Shown here one piece after another: positions 13,307 through 25,491 of a DNA stretch of 64,000 nt. Origin of the DNA: Callaeas wilsoni (lineage: Eukaryota > Chordata > Aves > Passeriformes > Callaeidae); contig VWPU01005257.1 of assembly GCA_013398955.1 (NCBI GenBank), positions 1 to 64,000 of the forward strand, written 5' to 3'. The notes below the pieces were generated by a model, which had not been told where the DNA came from, made no database searches, and worked only from the letters and a program-made list of their open reading frames with translations. The stretch's first letter is position 1, and each line of letters opens with the position of its first letter. The position numbers were made by a program, and so were the translations under genes.

Positions 13307-15728
13307 CATTGACTTGAGTACAACGGTGATGCAGATTACAGTGGCACAGGAGTGCAATTATGTGCTGTTTGCAGTATGACAGTGGAAACACTAATTGTAC
13401 AGAACAGCAACCCAGCTCAACTTCTCATTATGCATACAAGCAGACTTACTGTACAGACAAGACATTGATTCACTTTTACAGAGACTCAGAAGAAGAGACA
13501 GATGAATGGAAAACACAGGGACACCTCCCCAAAACGCTGGTTTGTAATACGTGGAGGGAGGAGAAAAGAAAAATAAAATAATAAAAAAAATCCTATTGCC
13601 AAAATCTACCGATTTAAAGGAAAGTATACCTTTAAAAAATTAGTTTCAGTTTCCAAAGCTTAAAAAAAGCCCCCAGCTGTAAGGCCCCCTTACAGGAAGA
13701 GTTGCCCACAATGACCAAGCCTCAGTGCTTGGACAGGGCTGATCTGGGAGTGACACACCGAGCTCCCCGCTGTGGGCACACACAGCAGCCAGAGGCTTCC
13801 CTGGCTCCACTGCTGCCAGTGGGTTTGCATCTGGGGGGAAGTGCATTCTGAAGGTGTTCAGTGACAAAAGCCCAGGCAAGTGTCCAGTGGGACCTGTCAA
13901 AGCATCCTAAGGGAGCTAGAGACTCAGCCTGGTAAGGCACCACTGGGATTCCCATAGCTGCTTCTGCTGCTGAAATGCTGCATTTCCTAATGCCCAGGGG
14001 CAGGGTCCTGTGGGCCTCAGCTCTGCAAGTCCTGGGAGCAACACTTGTGCTAACTGTGGTGATCCTGACAGAGCAGGTTACCGTTTGCCTTCAGTCATCT
14101 CTTTTTTACCTCAAAAGAAGGACCACAGTGCACGTGGAAGCATTGTCTCTTCACAAAGACGAGCATTTTGGAGCAACTCATTAGCAGAAATCTATTTCCC
14201 TGTTAGAAGCCCTTTGGGCAACAAATAATTTATTTTGCATACAGGCAAACAACATTAATGGCCAATTACATTCCCACTTCCTGCACTGATGCTTACATTA
14301 AAATTAATAACACTTCTGCCAAATGTGGGCATTACATTGCTGCTGCCAGCAGAGTGGTCTGACTGAAAACTCGGTATCTTTGCATTGTGATGGGGCTTTT
14401 TGTTGTTGTCGTTTCTTATTTTATTAAGCACAAGAAAGGTGTGTGGGAGAAATCACAAGGCAGAACTCACCAGCCAGAGCAATGCTGCAGCCCACAGTGA
14501 TAGGAGTGTTTCTGCACTGAGGGAAAAAGGCGCATTGTGCTACTGTCACAGTGCTCAGGAGCTCTCTCCAGCTCTTCATTTTGCAGCAGTGGGGTAAAAA
14601 CGTACCACATATTGTCAAGACCAGCCCTTGCTAAGCATCTACCCTGAAGACTATGCTGGACTCTAGTGGATGTGTTGACAGGGCCACAAAGTTTGACAGG
14701 GCACAAAACAGACCATGACCTGGGGAGAACTGAATGGGGAAGGGGGCAGGGGAGACAAGCCCTAAGCGTCCCTCTGGCATGGACAGATGAGTGGCATTTT
14801 GGACAGAATGGTTTAATTCTTGTTTCCTGCAAGTGTTTTATTGCATTATCACTGACTGGTGTTCCTCACTGCTGTAGGTAACGTTCAGGATGTGGACATC
14901 CTCCTCCACAAACACATTCCAGAGGAAAGCAGTGAATCATGGACTGAGAGAAAGGGTGGTTTTTGTTTGTCTATGCTCCAAATATGCCAACATCTCCTCC
15001 TAAGTCAGGAGGAGCCAAGATAAGTCATTCCAAGAAGAGTTTAGAGGATGCTCATATTTTTACCATTCTGGGGCCTAATTTTCCAGTTGCTTGTTCTAAC
15101 AGCTTCATACCATTAATTTCAGTGTGGGTGCTCACACGCTATGAACTCCAAACTTGACTTCCCCACAGTTTGAAACAGGTACTACAGGCTCATGCCAGTG
15201 TTTTCTTCTAATCCTGCCAAACACCACCCTGGCAAGCCCTTGAGAAATCAAGCTTATGCCAGCCCTCCTCCTTCCCAGACCTTAACCCTTCTCTGTCCAT
15301 CAATACTACCCTGCCAGGAGACACAGGGATTTTGGAAAGGGATTCACTTCAAAACATGTCTAACTTCAGTGTAGTAAACTTTTACAAAAGTGGCTGCTGA
15401 TGACCTCCCTTGAACAGCAGGACATCTGAACTACATGGCTGAGAAGGCATTTCCCAACTCCAACAGGAAAAGGGCAGCAAGCACTTCAGTGGCTGGCCCA
15501 CAGACTTGGACTGTAGCACTTTGTACGGAGAGATGACATCTGTCTTGACAGAAGTAAAAGCAGTACTGGAGCCACAGAGATGTCTTATCCCACCTAAAGC
15601 TACTGAGTTCTCCCAGCCTAACCTTTCACAGCACACTGCAGCACATCCACAACACACCACAATCCACGTTTAATGAGCTCCAAGTGGGGAGGGTGTGTGC
15701 CACACGTGCACCTGTTCTCAAGGACCTG

Positions 15729-15770
15729 CATGTGTACATAATCCCATGTGTACATAATCCCATTTGTACA
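15729..15770. repeat. 16-bp tandem repeat, two exact copies plus a partial
   Basis: CATGTGTACATAATCC occurs at 15729-15744 and 15745-15760, followed by a decayed partial copy (CATTTGTACA). It lies in the ABLIM1 3' UTR, so the transcript carries repeated UGUACA-type motifs. Confidence 0.85.
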
Positions 15771-15978
15771 CGTGGGGTTATTCTGCAATGCTTTGACTGG
15801 GCCTTGCTCTTACATCACTCCTAAAGCAGAAAAGGAGAAAAAAGAACACAAAAGCAATCAGATTTAGTCCTCTTGGTAATAACATTCTATTGACAGCATT
15901 GATGGGATGGGAATTTACCAGAAGCTCGAACGCTTTGCAGGAGATAGAAGAACACAAGCATATACTTAAGGCATATTC

Positions 15979-16047
15979 ATGGAATCATAGAATGATTTGG
16001 GTTGGAAGGGACCTTTAAAGATCATCTAGTCCACCTCCTGACATGTC
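15979..16047 (-). mobile_element. CR1 LINE 3'-end fragment
   Basis: ATCATAGAATGATTTGGGTT and GGAAGGGACCTTTAAAGATC, followed by ATCTAGTCCA, are the reverse complement of the conserved CR1 tail of birds. The element therefore lies in the minus orientation, the same strand as ABLIM1. It is a 5'-truncated fragment without coding sequence, embedded in the 3' UTR. Confidence 0.92.
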
Positions 16048-16587
16048 TCAAGGGAATATCAAAGAGGGGAATTACTAAGAACTGCTGCTCAATGGATACC
16101 AGGAGAATGATTAATTGCTTACAAAGAAAATTCTCCCTGGGGCTACATTTTGTTTTTATTAGGTGGAAAGACCAGATGAAGGAACAGAAAATATTGCAGT
16201 GACAATCACTAAGAGCCCACTGCAGAAATCCTTCCTCCCCCATGGCTGGCTGCAGCGTGGGTTTTGTGGACAGATGATCTCTTAGGGTGTGTCTACATGT
16301 AAGTGGTTGGGAATTAACTGTAGGCATGAAACTGAAGCTCAGAAAACCCTTTATGTTCTCAGTCAGGAACAAAGCAGTAGTAAGTCTAGTGCAGAGGGCT
16401 GTGAACTGACTGACTGCTCCACAGCAGTGAGATGGGAGCCAGCAGTGGCCCAAAAATCCAGTCAGAGATGAGTTCTTTCTGCAACGTCTAAGCTGGCTTC
16501 TCTTCATTCCTTCCCAAGTTTCAGCTGCAGTTTTAAATTCTCAGTTGATGAGGCAGATCCAAATTACCACGGCTAAGAGGCTGAGTT

Positions 16588-16626
16588 CTCTTTTTTCTTT
16601 TTTTTTTCTTTCTTTTTTTTTTTTTT
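16588..16626. repeat. T-rich tract
   Basis: An almost pure run of T with a few C on the plus strand, so A-rich in the ABLIM1 3' UTR. It could act as an internal priming site in oligo-dT libraries and mimic a poly(A) end. Confidence 0.85.
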
Positions 16627-18775
16627 GCATAGGAGGGAGAGGTAAGAAAACAACCTGGCTTAGTCATTTCTGAAATGACTGGGTAGTGTGTTCATATGTG
16701 CTGTGAGAAGTCAGTAGTAACCTAGAGATGGGGACAGAAAAATGCAGACTGGCAGCTCACATCCTTGAGAGAGCAACTCTTCAGGTCTAAAAGGGGTATG
16801 GTCAAGGTGACTTGGACTAAAAGACCTGTAATACCTAATAGTTTGAGTGTCTGTAAGATGTGGGATGACAAAATGTGGGGAATTTTAATAATTTAAATGC
16901 ATTAAAACTCAAATGTTCATCTCAAAGTTAAGCCACACCTTGCAGGTGACCAAACACTGAATTTCTGAGACCCCCGCATTCACAAAGTCTCTGAGTGTAA
17001 AACACTGCTGTTCTTTCACTGTATGGATTTGGTTTCAGCAGTCACTCAAAAATGCATCTCACCCTGCCCGAGCCCCTGACACTCCCATTTACTTCTCAGA
17101 GCTCCTCTAAAAAACCTAAACAGATGCATGTTGTGAAAAATGAGGTGAAACATGTTACACTGATCCCTGCTGCAACCTCGGGACCAGCCAGAGAGCTCAC
17201 TCCCAGGTGTGTGTGTCACAGTGTCCCCAAGGACTTCTGTTCAGTGGGGATGATGCCAGATCTCCATGGTGGCACGTTCTCCAGCTTGTCCCACACACCC
17301 ACATTCCCTTAGCTCTAGGGACACGGAGCCGGTGCTGAGCCCTGGTCTCTGTCTCTCCCCTACTGAATCTTCATCTCAGATTTTATCAAAGGAACCACAG
17401 TGATCTGTCACAACAGGACTTCCTAAACCAGCAAAGAAGAGGCAGGGTTTGGGCTGTCCTGCACAGTTCGTGGTGAAATGTCATTTGGTGATACAGAGAA
17501 CTCAACACAGTGATACTGAATCTCAGAACTACACGGGACTGTTTCCTCTTCCTGACTTCCAGATTTTAACACCAATGTCTCATATAACAGAAAATACAAA
17601 GGTTCTGATGCCTCCAGTGCCTGAAGATTCTGCATTAAAAAGGAAACCTTGATATTCTTTGACAGACACAGAACCTAAATGACCCTCTCCTATCAGGAGA
17701 CAGGCTCATTAGTGCAGTTATGCATTGGCAGTTAAGCACCAAGGAAGAGAAAAAGCTGACCTGGCAGCCACAATGCATCCATTCAATTACTTTGGTGCTC
17801 ATGTCCTCCTCTGTATAGGACTTGCCCAGAAGCAGTTAAGGTATATACAGGCAGTTTTTCAAGCTGCAGCATATTGGAAGAAGACTGAAAGCAATAAGGA
17901 GTTCAATGCAGCTCAGAAACTGTCTTGCATGATTACTCTGTCTTCAAAAACCAAGTCAGGCACAAAGGGAAATAAAAATAACCAAGGCTGGAGCTTTGAT
18001 GCTTCAAGAGAGAAAAAAAAAAAAAAGTCTGTGCCCTCTTTTCCAAGCACAAGTGAAAACCTACATTAACTAAAATGAGTGCTTGGCCCCATGCACTGTG
18101 CCGTACTGACAACAGCTACTGCAGTTTAATCAAAAAGCCTCTATTGGCAGAGCTTGGCACCTTGATGGTACCTTTTAATTCATAAACATTCCTCCCTAAG
18201 AGGGATGAATTTGCATGTTAGCTTGCAGAGAACCATCCTCCCTGCTGTTGTAAAATCCTACAACTCCACTACAGTCTGATGAGCTGTACTAGTAATTACT
18301 AGCAGGGAGTTTGTCCTGAAATCTCTGGGTGCAAACCAGGGCACACTTAAAGTAGTATTTTCTCACTCTGTCACTCCCACCCCCATCCACCCACCTCCTG
18401 GAGTAAATTACAAGAAAACTGACTCTTCTCCATCATTCCCATTACTTAAGTGATCTTAAATTATTCAAAGGACTGGTTAAGCTCCAGTCTTATTAATTCA
18501 AGCAGAAAGTGTGGAAGAGGAAGACTGACAACACACACAGCAATTCACTTCCTATATCCTAGCAAATATTTACAAGGAGTCCATTTTCCAGAAATCCAAG
18601 AGATGTGTCCTGCAGGTGAGCAGAGTGCCCACCGCCGCAGGTTGTGTTACACGAAGAAGATGCCGTGTCAAAAAAGTGCCAAGTAAGAAACGGTTGGGGG
18701 AAAAGACTTAATGTGACCACGTGGATAAGTTACAAGGGGCTTCTGCTTCACTACAGACCTACCTATGTCCCTCTC

Positions 18776-18897
18776 CATATATACACACATATATACACAC
18801 ATACACACACACAGAGATAGATGGAGAGATATAAATACATGTGCGCACACAGGCAAACACGCATACATATATATATATATTTATATATGTATATATT
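18776..18897. repeat. (CA)n/(TA)n compound microsatellite
   Basis: Alternating ATACAC, CACACA, GCGCACAC and TATATATATA units with short interruptions. In the ABLIM1 3' UTR the transcript reads UG- and UA-rich here. This could serve as binding sites for CELF- or TDP-43-type proteins (inference). Confidence 0.88.
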
Positions 18898-19283
18898 CTC
18901 TTCCAGTTCTTGGAGTGGTTACAACTACTTGAGTCTACAAGGCATCCTAAGGGCACTTCCTGGCTCTAGCAATAAAGTCCATCATATTGTGGAGAGAAGT
19001 AAAGGGAATATCATTGAGGGAGAAGAACGGAACAGTTTTCTATCTTGTATAATATCAGGTAACAGGTTGACACCTCTGAAAACTATCATGGCTGTTTCTG
19101 AGCCCAGATATTTTCTCCCTGCATTCCAGGAGGGCAAAAGTTCATCTTGTTCAACTGCTGTGTACAGAGGTGCCACTATGCTGATTTTCCCTTTTTGGTG
19201 GATAAGTAGTTGCTTCCAAACAGTTTGGACTGTGTGATACAATATTCTATGCATCGTTTGTTGTTGGTTTGTTTAAAGGGAGA

Positions 19284-19397
19284 TTAAAAGAGTTTTGCTT
19301 TTTTCTTCATGTCGTTGCGTCTCCAGAGAGGTAACTTGTCAAACTCCTGTATCGTCATGCCAAATATTTCTTGAAAAACTTCAGGTGCTAAGTGACG
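19284..19397 (-). CDS. ABLIM1: ABLIM1 last coding exon: headpiece core and stop
   Basis: The exon begins [19 protein letters not shown] and ends [18 protein letters not shown], followed by TAA at 19284-19286. The LPLW motif and the basic C-terminal KKKAKLF helix are hallmarks of the headpiece core and contribute to F-actin binding. The acceptor (TTTTTAAAG) follows a strong pyrimidine tract, CCCCTCCTTTTTTTG. The coding part is 114 nt in phase 0, and the exon continues into the 3' UTR. Confidence 0.98.
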   Translation of the reverse strand, partial: RHLAPEVFQEIFGMTIQEFDKLPLWRRNDMKKKAKLF

Positions 19398-20625
19398 CTT
19401 TAAAAATACAAAAAAAGGAGGGGAAACAAAAGAAAGGAGAAAAGGCAATGGTCAGTCAAAGCCAAGGAGACACAACAGGAGGTTGGAGTGCCTTAGGGAT
19501 TTCATGTCACTGTGTAAGAGCCACTGCTGGAAAAAATAATGCTTTGGCAATACACATATCCAAGTCCTCGTGGACCTGGGTGCCCAAGGAATCGATCAGG
19601 GAACTATTTCACTTGCTGAATAAGCAAGAGACAGAGAAATGATTGGTCTGAAGGCATCCAACAAGCAGGGATAGACCAGAGAATGGGACCAGCTCCTGCA
19701 CACCCCTGTCCCAGGCTTTAGCAAGTCACCTCTGCCTATGGAAATCCAAACAGAGCCTGGGTTTTCAGGAGAGCTCTGCAGAGGGGCTGCAGGCTGACAT
19801 GCTCAAAGTTCTGAGAAGGAAGATGTCTGGCCAGGCTAGCTGTTCAGCACACTTCTCTACTGGTAATGAAACACTTTTTGGTGCTGTTCTGTGCACAAGT
19901 TACTTCTTGCTCAGCCGCTTTACAGTGCACTGGATGGGGAAAGTGTCTCCCTGTGGCACTAATCTAATACAGCACTGAATTCTGGTTAGTGACCACATAT
20001 CTAATAATAAAAATGGGCATAAACCCAAATTACCCACATTTTTGTGGCTCCTTCCATTCATCTGCACAGAAGATTAACTGACTATAAATGACTTTAACAT
20101 CCCCAGAATTCTACTGGGCTGCTTAAATCTTCCTAATCCACAAAGCTGTAAACTATATTTGTTTGTTGGAAGAGATTTAGATCCTCGTATTTTTGCATAT
20201 CAGCCAGTCTAACTAAGTCACAGGACTCATGATGAGTTAAAGAAAGTTAGACTTTTGATCCTCAAGGATGGCTGACACTCTCGGCTAAGAGATGATCCAA
20301 GATCGAACAAAGTATTGCTCCATTCCAGTGTGGATACTATGAAACTTGTGCAATTTTGGGCTTTTAGCAAATCCACAAGTCTATAATGAAAGGCCTGAAA
20401 ACATAAGGGGATTGTGAGAAGCTCAGTCTATGAGCAGGGAGACAGAGATGTGGAAGATTGTTCAAGGAGATGCAGCTGCCTCCTCCCAGTGTCTGATTCC
20501 TCTTTCCCTGATTAGTGCTGAGAAATCTTCCCACACTTCTCAGGACCCACATTTCAGTGTTTCAGCTTTCACAAACAACAAACAACTTCAGCAGCAAAGA
20601 GCATTTAGGAACTTGCTTCTCTTAC
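19398..20625. other. ABLIM1: ABLIM1 last intron
   Basis: This intron splits the two headpiece exons. Apart from a pyrimidine-rich acceptor in the transcript (GGAGGGGAAAC... on the plus strand) I see no gene or repeat in it. Confidence 0.7.
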
Positions 20626-20706
20626 CTCCAGCCTGGTTCTGTCTACATCTTTTAGTATTTTATTTCGCCCTCTGTTGGTCACCATGAGTATTTCATATGG
20701 AAAAAT
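20626..20706 (-). CDS. ABLIM1: ABLIM1 exon: first half of villin headpiece
   Basis: This 81-nt exon is phase 0 at both ends, 27 codons reading IFPYEILMVTNRGRNKILK then DVDRTRLE. It forms the N-terminal subdomain of the villin headpiece, the F-actin-binding module at the C terminus. The acceptor is GTTAACAG and the donor GTAAGA. Small differences from mammals (EI for EM, KD for RE) are conservative. Confidence 0.97.
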
Positions 20707-23449
20707 CTGTTAACAACGTATAAAAGGGGGAAAAAGAGATATTTATATTTATATTCTAAAGCAGACAGAAAAAAAAGTGTCTCATTTTCATAAACACACA
20801 AATATTTGTTTTCTTTTTCAAAGCAAATATCAGGGTTTTGTTTTTTTTTTTTTTATTTTCTTATCATTTTTTTCCTGAAGTTGTATGGAAGACAAGCTGA
20901 TCTGGACAGAGCCAGAACTTGTTTAGCATTGAACTGCCTCATATGGTAAAGCCACAATTTTTATGATGTATATAATACACCAGCTGGCTTTGCTCAGGCA
21001 GAGTCCTTTCTAGGCAATACTTCCTCGTCCATTAATGTATAAATTTATTAAGGTAATTGCATTTGTTCCTCATTGGTCTAACTAATGGTTGCCAGAGTGT
21101 GGCTGGCCCTACGGACAGACAATTAGTGAGTGGACTTATAAAACATGAAAGTACATTAAAAAAGCAGCGTCTCTGAATAAGCAAGATATTAATTAGTGGG
21201 GGCCACTGCATTCAGTAGAATTTATCACATGACTTTCCTTGCCTTTTTGGATAGTTAAAGAATTCAAACAACTAATAGAAACAGTGCTGCTTGGAAAGGA
21301 TTTCAGAAAATCTCAAAATCAGTTTCCAGAATGATCCCTGGCAAATAAAACTCTGTTCTAATTTTTTTTTTCCTTGGATAGACACTTCCATGCCTGGAAT
21401 GACTTAGGAGAGCTCATGTTCTGTCTGCCAGAGTGTGTCTGGAGCCCTTCTCATTGCATGTCTCTGCAGAGTAGGAAAGAAGCATTCCCAGACCCCTCAT
21501 CCAACCCCTACTGAAGTCAATGAAGTTTTTCTGGAAACTTCAGTGGCAACTGGCTCAGCCTTTACTGTCATTTATGGGTCTTGCCTTAGTTGCCCACTGG
21601 GAACACGAGTGAGATCACCAAAACTCTCCTGGAGAGAGCTGAGCTATCATCAAATGCTATTAATTACATTATTTCAACATCAGAAGAAGTTTGACCTAAT
21701 CAACTTTTGTGCGGTACTCAGCAATTAAGTTCATTCCACTGTTAACAGTTATCCCAATGAACTTTTCAAAAACATAATAAATAACATTCAGGCATCAATG
21801 AACACACCACTGAGTTTATTGTAAGTAATAATAATTTAAATAACGTGTGCTTACATACCAATTGTACGTTATGATTCTTATGAGATTCTGACATGGTCAC
21901 AATTGTACAATTAAGTCTATATTTGGAATTACATTATTTATGTTTGATACTGGAAATGGCTACCATAAACAGCATTATAGGAAACTAAAATGTAACTTTT
22001 CATATTTAAACAGGCAGAGTTTAAGTCAAGATCTACGGTCATAAGTACATTTGATATTTAAATATTCACAACAAGGCATGTCTCAACCTGGGCTGGCAAG
22101 ATGCACAAATTCTGTCCTTTCTGAAGAACCATTTGGTAAGATTTGGTCATTCTTAGGATTATTAATCTTTACTTTTCATGTGTTTCATGCTGACTCTGAA
22201 TTGGCTTATTTTGCTTTATCAGGTTTAAGTTAGTGTTGGACCACTGACATGAATAAAACCAGTGCCAATTCACACATCCTGAGGGTCTGGCATCACCTTT
22301 ATAAATATCAACAGAAAGCGATCTATTATCTCAGGAAATTTCTCATAAATTTTATCATTAAAATAACCATTAATAAATAATCATTAGATTTTGTCATTAA
22401 TAATACTGACAGAATTTGTCACCCAAAATGGCATCCCAAATCACTGGGTACATCAACAGCAGTGGTGACCGTAAGAATTTCTATTGCACTGAAAGAGAAA
22501 TTATTTGGAATAAAAAGTAGTATCTCAGGAGTCCCCAGGGTCTTATTTATATAATACATAAACCCACATGTAACTGCACAGTGCACTGGGGTCTCAGCTT
22601 ATAAAGCCAGGGTTATTGCCTTGTACAGTTTGTCTGGAGGTGACTCGGAAGCACAAGAAGTAATCTGGTTTGCAAAGTGAGCTCCTCACTTAACTGCAGA
22701 AATTCTGATCCTTGTAACTTTGGCAAAATCATGATTTCATAGAAGGTTCACTGGCATTAAAGTTGTAAGGTTTAAAACTCAGCCCTGGTTGAATTCTCTC
22801 TATAGATTATATTCATTTTTGACTCAGGCATCTCTAGACATAGCTGTAAAAGCATTTTAATTTGTATCTTAAATTATAATTAGCAGACATTGTCTCTTTT
22901 TCCAATAAATCTCCTGAAGAGTTTCTCATATAGGGAATTCAACATTATGGACAGGTCTCAGGTTAACAGTGCTGAGAGCTAAGGAACAGTTCCAGACAGA
23001 CATGTAGGTATCCCACTTCCAGTCAAAGATCCATGTAGTTCCATAATTTTGACATTAAGACAGCCTCAACAGTGTGTTGTGAGCCACAATATTCTGCAGC
23101 ACTTTTCGAACTGGACAGACCTGAGACCTTCCCACTGACTCTGGCCTGGTGCACGGGCTGGTGAAAGCCTGACAGAGAACCAGCTATGGAGCACCTTCCG
23201 TATCCTTCCCTTCGTCCCTAGAAAAGCTTCCTGCAGCCAGGAAGCACACCTGGGCTGCCCCCACCCTGCCTGGCTACTAACACCTGCAGAACAAAGTCCA
23301 GAACAAAGGGAGAGGTTTGGCACAAAAGGAGCAGGGACTGAGGCGAGGTAAAGGAAAACAAGGGAACCAAGACATTTCCCATATTTTATCTGCATTTCAC
23401 AGTAAAACCTTCAATGTCTTGAAGGAAAGCAAATAACATCTGCACTTGC
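20707..23449. other. ABLIM1: ABLIM1 intron with GC donor
   Basis: The intron runs from the GC donor at 23449 to the headpiece exon. It is AT-rich. The part at about 20990-21250 has many ATTA/TAAT motifs (AATTAG, ATTAATTAG) and looks less decayed than its surroundings, so it is a possible conserved element. No gene or recognised mobile element was seen. Confidence 0.5.
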
Positions 23450-23524
23450 CTTTGGCTCCAACATGTTAGGCATAGATACTCCTCTGTCCATTCTCATTCC
23501 AGGGACATGACCATCCGGGAGGGA
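23450..23524 (-). CDS. ABLIM1: ABLIM1 exon: MRMDRGVSMPNMLEPK, with GC donor
   Basis: This 25-codon exon is phase 0 at both ends, reading SLPDGHVPGMRMDRGVSMP, then NMLEPK. It immediately precedes the headpiece. The acceptor is CGATGCAG with only a modest pyrimidine tract. The donor reads AAG|GCAAGT, so the intron begins with GC rather than GT. The bases around it fit the consensus for functional GC-AG introns, and the protein boundary (LEPK then IFPYE) requires this position. Confidence 0.94.
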
Positions 23525-25491
23525 CTGCATCGGATACAGGTATACATCAGACACAAAGGTTACACACACAGAGGGTAAAGGCACTCAAGTAGTGGTGAAG
23601 ACAAAGGTGAATTTGCCCTGAGACTTCCTTCAAGTCTTAATTCTTGGTCGTCTTATATCAATCATTGCCATGGCTACCTTCCAGTACTCCTCTGAGGCAG
23701 GCAGAGGGATCCTTCAGTCCTCTCAGCCACCACAGCTCCTGTCCCTGCTCACGCTGGTGACAGCCCCACACTGAGCTGACCAGCACCACTTTCCAGGGGC
23801 ACCTGGGCACCCCAAGAGAGTGGTAGGCCCTCTCCCACACTAGGTGAAGTTCTTCTCTAATTCTTCCCTAGCATTAATTCAGATCCCACCCAACAGCACA
23901 GAAAGTGCTCTTACACCTCTGGGCTTTCCTTCTTGTAATTTGCTGTCTCAGCTGAGGGATTTCTTTTTTTTTTTGTCTCTACAACAGGAAATTTTTACTG
24001 TGAACACAAACAGGGATAGGGTAAAAAGGTGCTGTTTTGACACAGGTACTATATCTAAGGAAATAACATTTGGAGCACAATACATGGACAGCTCTGCTCC
24101 CCTCCCATAATCTTAATTCTCTTTCCAATCATCATGATTTTGATATGCTATTAACAAAATTATCCAAGTAATTAATCTCTTTCTTAAATTGCCATTTCAT
24201 ATTGTCATTGTGCTGAGGAGCTGGGCAGACTCAAACCATTCTGAAAAAAAACCCTGCAGGCAGTAATTGAAGTAAAAAGGTTTCTATTTGCAAGCACACT
24301 TCTTTCTGGCTCATCTCTGATGGCAGCACTGTAGAAAACTACTGATCAGCCATCTTGTCTGGAGAGCAAATTCCAGGGTAAAAACGAGGAGTTCAAAGCT
24401 CCTGGTATGAGAGAAAATTGCCTCCGGAAGAGACTGTCTGTGTGTCTCTGGGGTCAGTACTAGAGAGGCTGGAAATAAATCCAACCTCACGTGTCCAGAG
24501 TAGACTATTACAGATAACTCATATATGAACAGACAGTGGGTTTTACAGAGCAAGTCACAGAACTGGTGTGAGCTGTCTCAACTCAGCTCTGGGGAGGTAA
24601 CAAGGAGGAATCCGAGGCTGTGCCTGTTTTTTGTTGATAAGAATCTACATTGGTGATTATGCTTAAACATGCAGGAAAATCAAAGCTATTGTCTTAAGAA
24701 ACCCTTCCCTGTAGCAGAAATTCAGAGTTGAACAAGTAGCTGCTTTAAGTTCTGCTGTCAGTTGATTGATGAAAACCCGTACTCTACCTGGAAATCTGAA
24801 AAGCAAAAGAGAAATCTCATCAGCTTTAGAGTGTGGAAGAACAGGAATCAGTCGCAATCTAGCAGAGAATCCTTCTCTGTTTTTCGGTCTACCTGATTTT
24901 TCCAAAATCCCATCTGATTTTCTAAGGCCAGCAACATTTCTAATTTTGGACTTAGTTTGTAGAGTCAAACACTCCAAGTATTGCAGTCTTTCTCCTTAAC
25001 TCTCCAAGTTTTGTAACTTTCATAAATATTATTGTTAATTTGAATTTGGCAGGGACTGATACCACAGCTTGAAGTCGTAATGAAGATGATGAGCAGCAGT
25101 GTAGAGGGCATTACCTCCCTTCCTTCATTGTGCCACATTCTTTCAGACTGCACAGTGGATGGTAATTTTCAGAGGAAGAAAACACAAAACCCACAGAACT
25201 CAGTTCATATTCCTGATAATGCACACGTTACTTGCTTTCCATTTGATCCAAAGCTAAAGCAGTGCCTTGGCATAAACAAGGATCAGTTCAGCACAGCAGA
25301 TTGAGCAAAATAAACCCAACATTTTTAACAGGTATTTGAAGTATTTTGACTTAATTGAGTTTGCCAGAGAAAATTAAGAAGTACTGAGCAAATACAAAGT
25401 AACCGCATCCACAGCTTTAATATAAAACAGCAGAAATGATCAAACATCACATGTTCAGTAAGAGAGGCTGTAAAGGGCTCCTCATCCTTAC
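23525..25491. other. ABLIM1: ABLIM1 introns flanking the 8-nt microexon
   Basis: Two introns, of 1263 nt (23525-24787) and 696 nt (24796-25491), are separated only by the microexon. No repeats were recognised. A second exon-like segment at about 23682-23695 (14 nt between AG and GT) also has the right phase, but it is not supported by the protein. Confidence 0.6.
24788..24795 (-). CDS. ABLIM1: ABLIM1 8-nt microexon (codes for end of D, then F and Q)
   Basis: Between a strong acceptor (CTCTTTTGCTTTTCAG) and a GTAGAG donor lie eight bases, ATTTCCAG. Joined to the G left by the 25492 exon they read Asp-Phe-Gln, and the next exon then continues in frame with SLPDG. Vertebrate ABLIM1 has D-(Y/F)-Q at exactly this point, and no other way of joining the neighbours keeps the frame. 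A TGC lies 8-10 nt upstream of the exon, as in many microexons controlled by the neural splicing factor SRRM4 (known for that class; its role here is inference). Confidence 0.92.

Larger units (their letters stand above)
13275..19283 (-). other. ABLIM1: ABLIM1 3' untranslated region (about 6 kb)
   Basis: No further coding exon or obvious splice signal was recognised between the stop codon and the poly(A) signal at 13301, so the whole stretch is read as one 3' UTR. Mammalian ABLIM1 also has a UTR of several kb. It contains a CR1 tail, a TG/TA microsatellite, a T-rich tract (A-rich in the RNA) and a short 16-bp tandem repeat. Other AATAAA motifs on the minus strand (plus coordinates 14229-14234, 14420-14425, 14837-14842 and 16155-16160) could give shorter transcripts. 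The extent is inferred. Confidence 0.75.

Noticed and set aside
23682..23695. A 14-nt exon-like segment (CCTCAG then AGGAGTACTGGAAG then GTAGCC) with the same phase as the missing microexon
   Set aside because: It would also restore frame, but would insert E-E-Y-W-K, which ABLIM1 does not have; the 8-nt segment at 24788 gives the expected D-F-Q.
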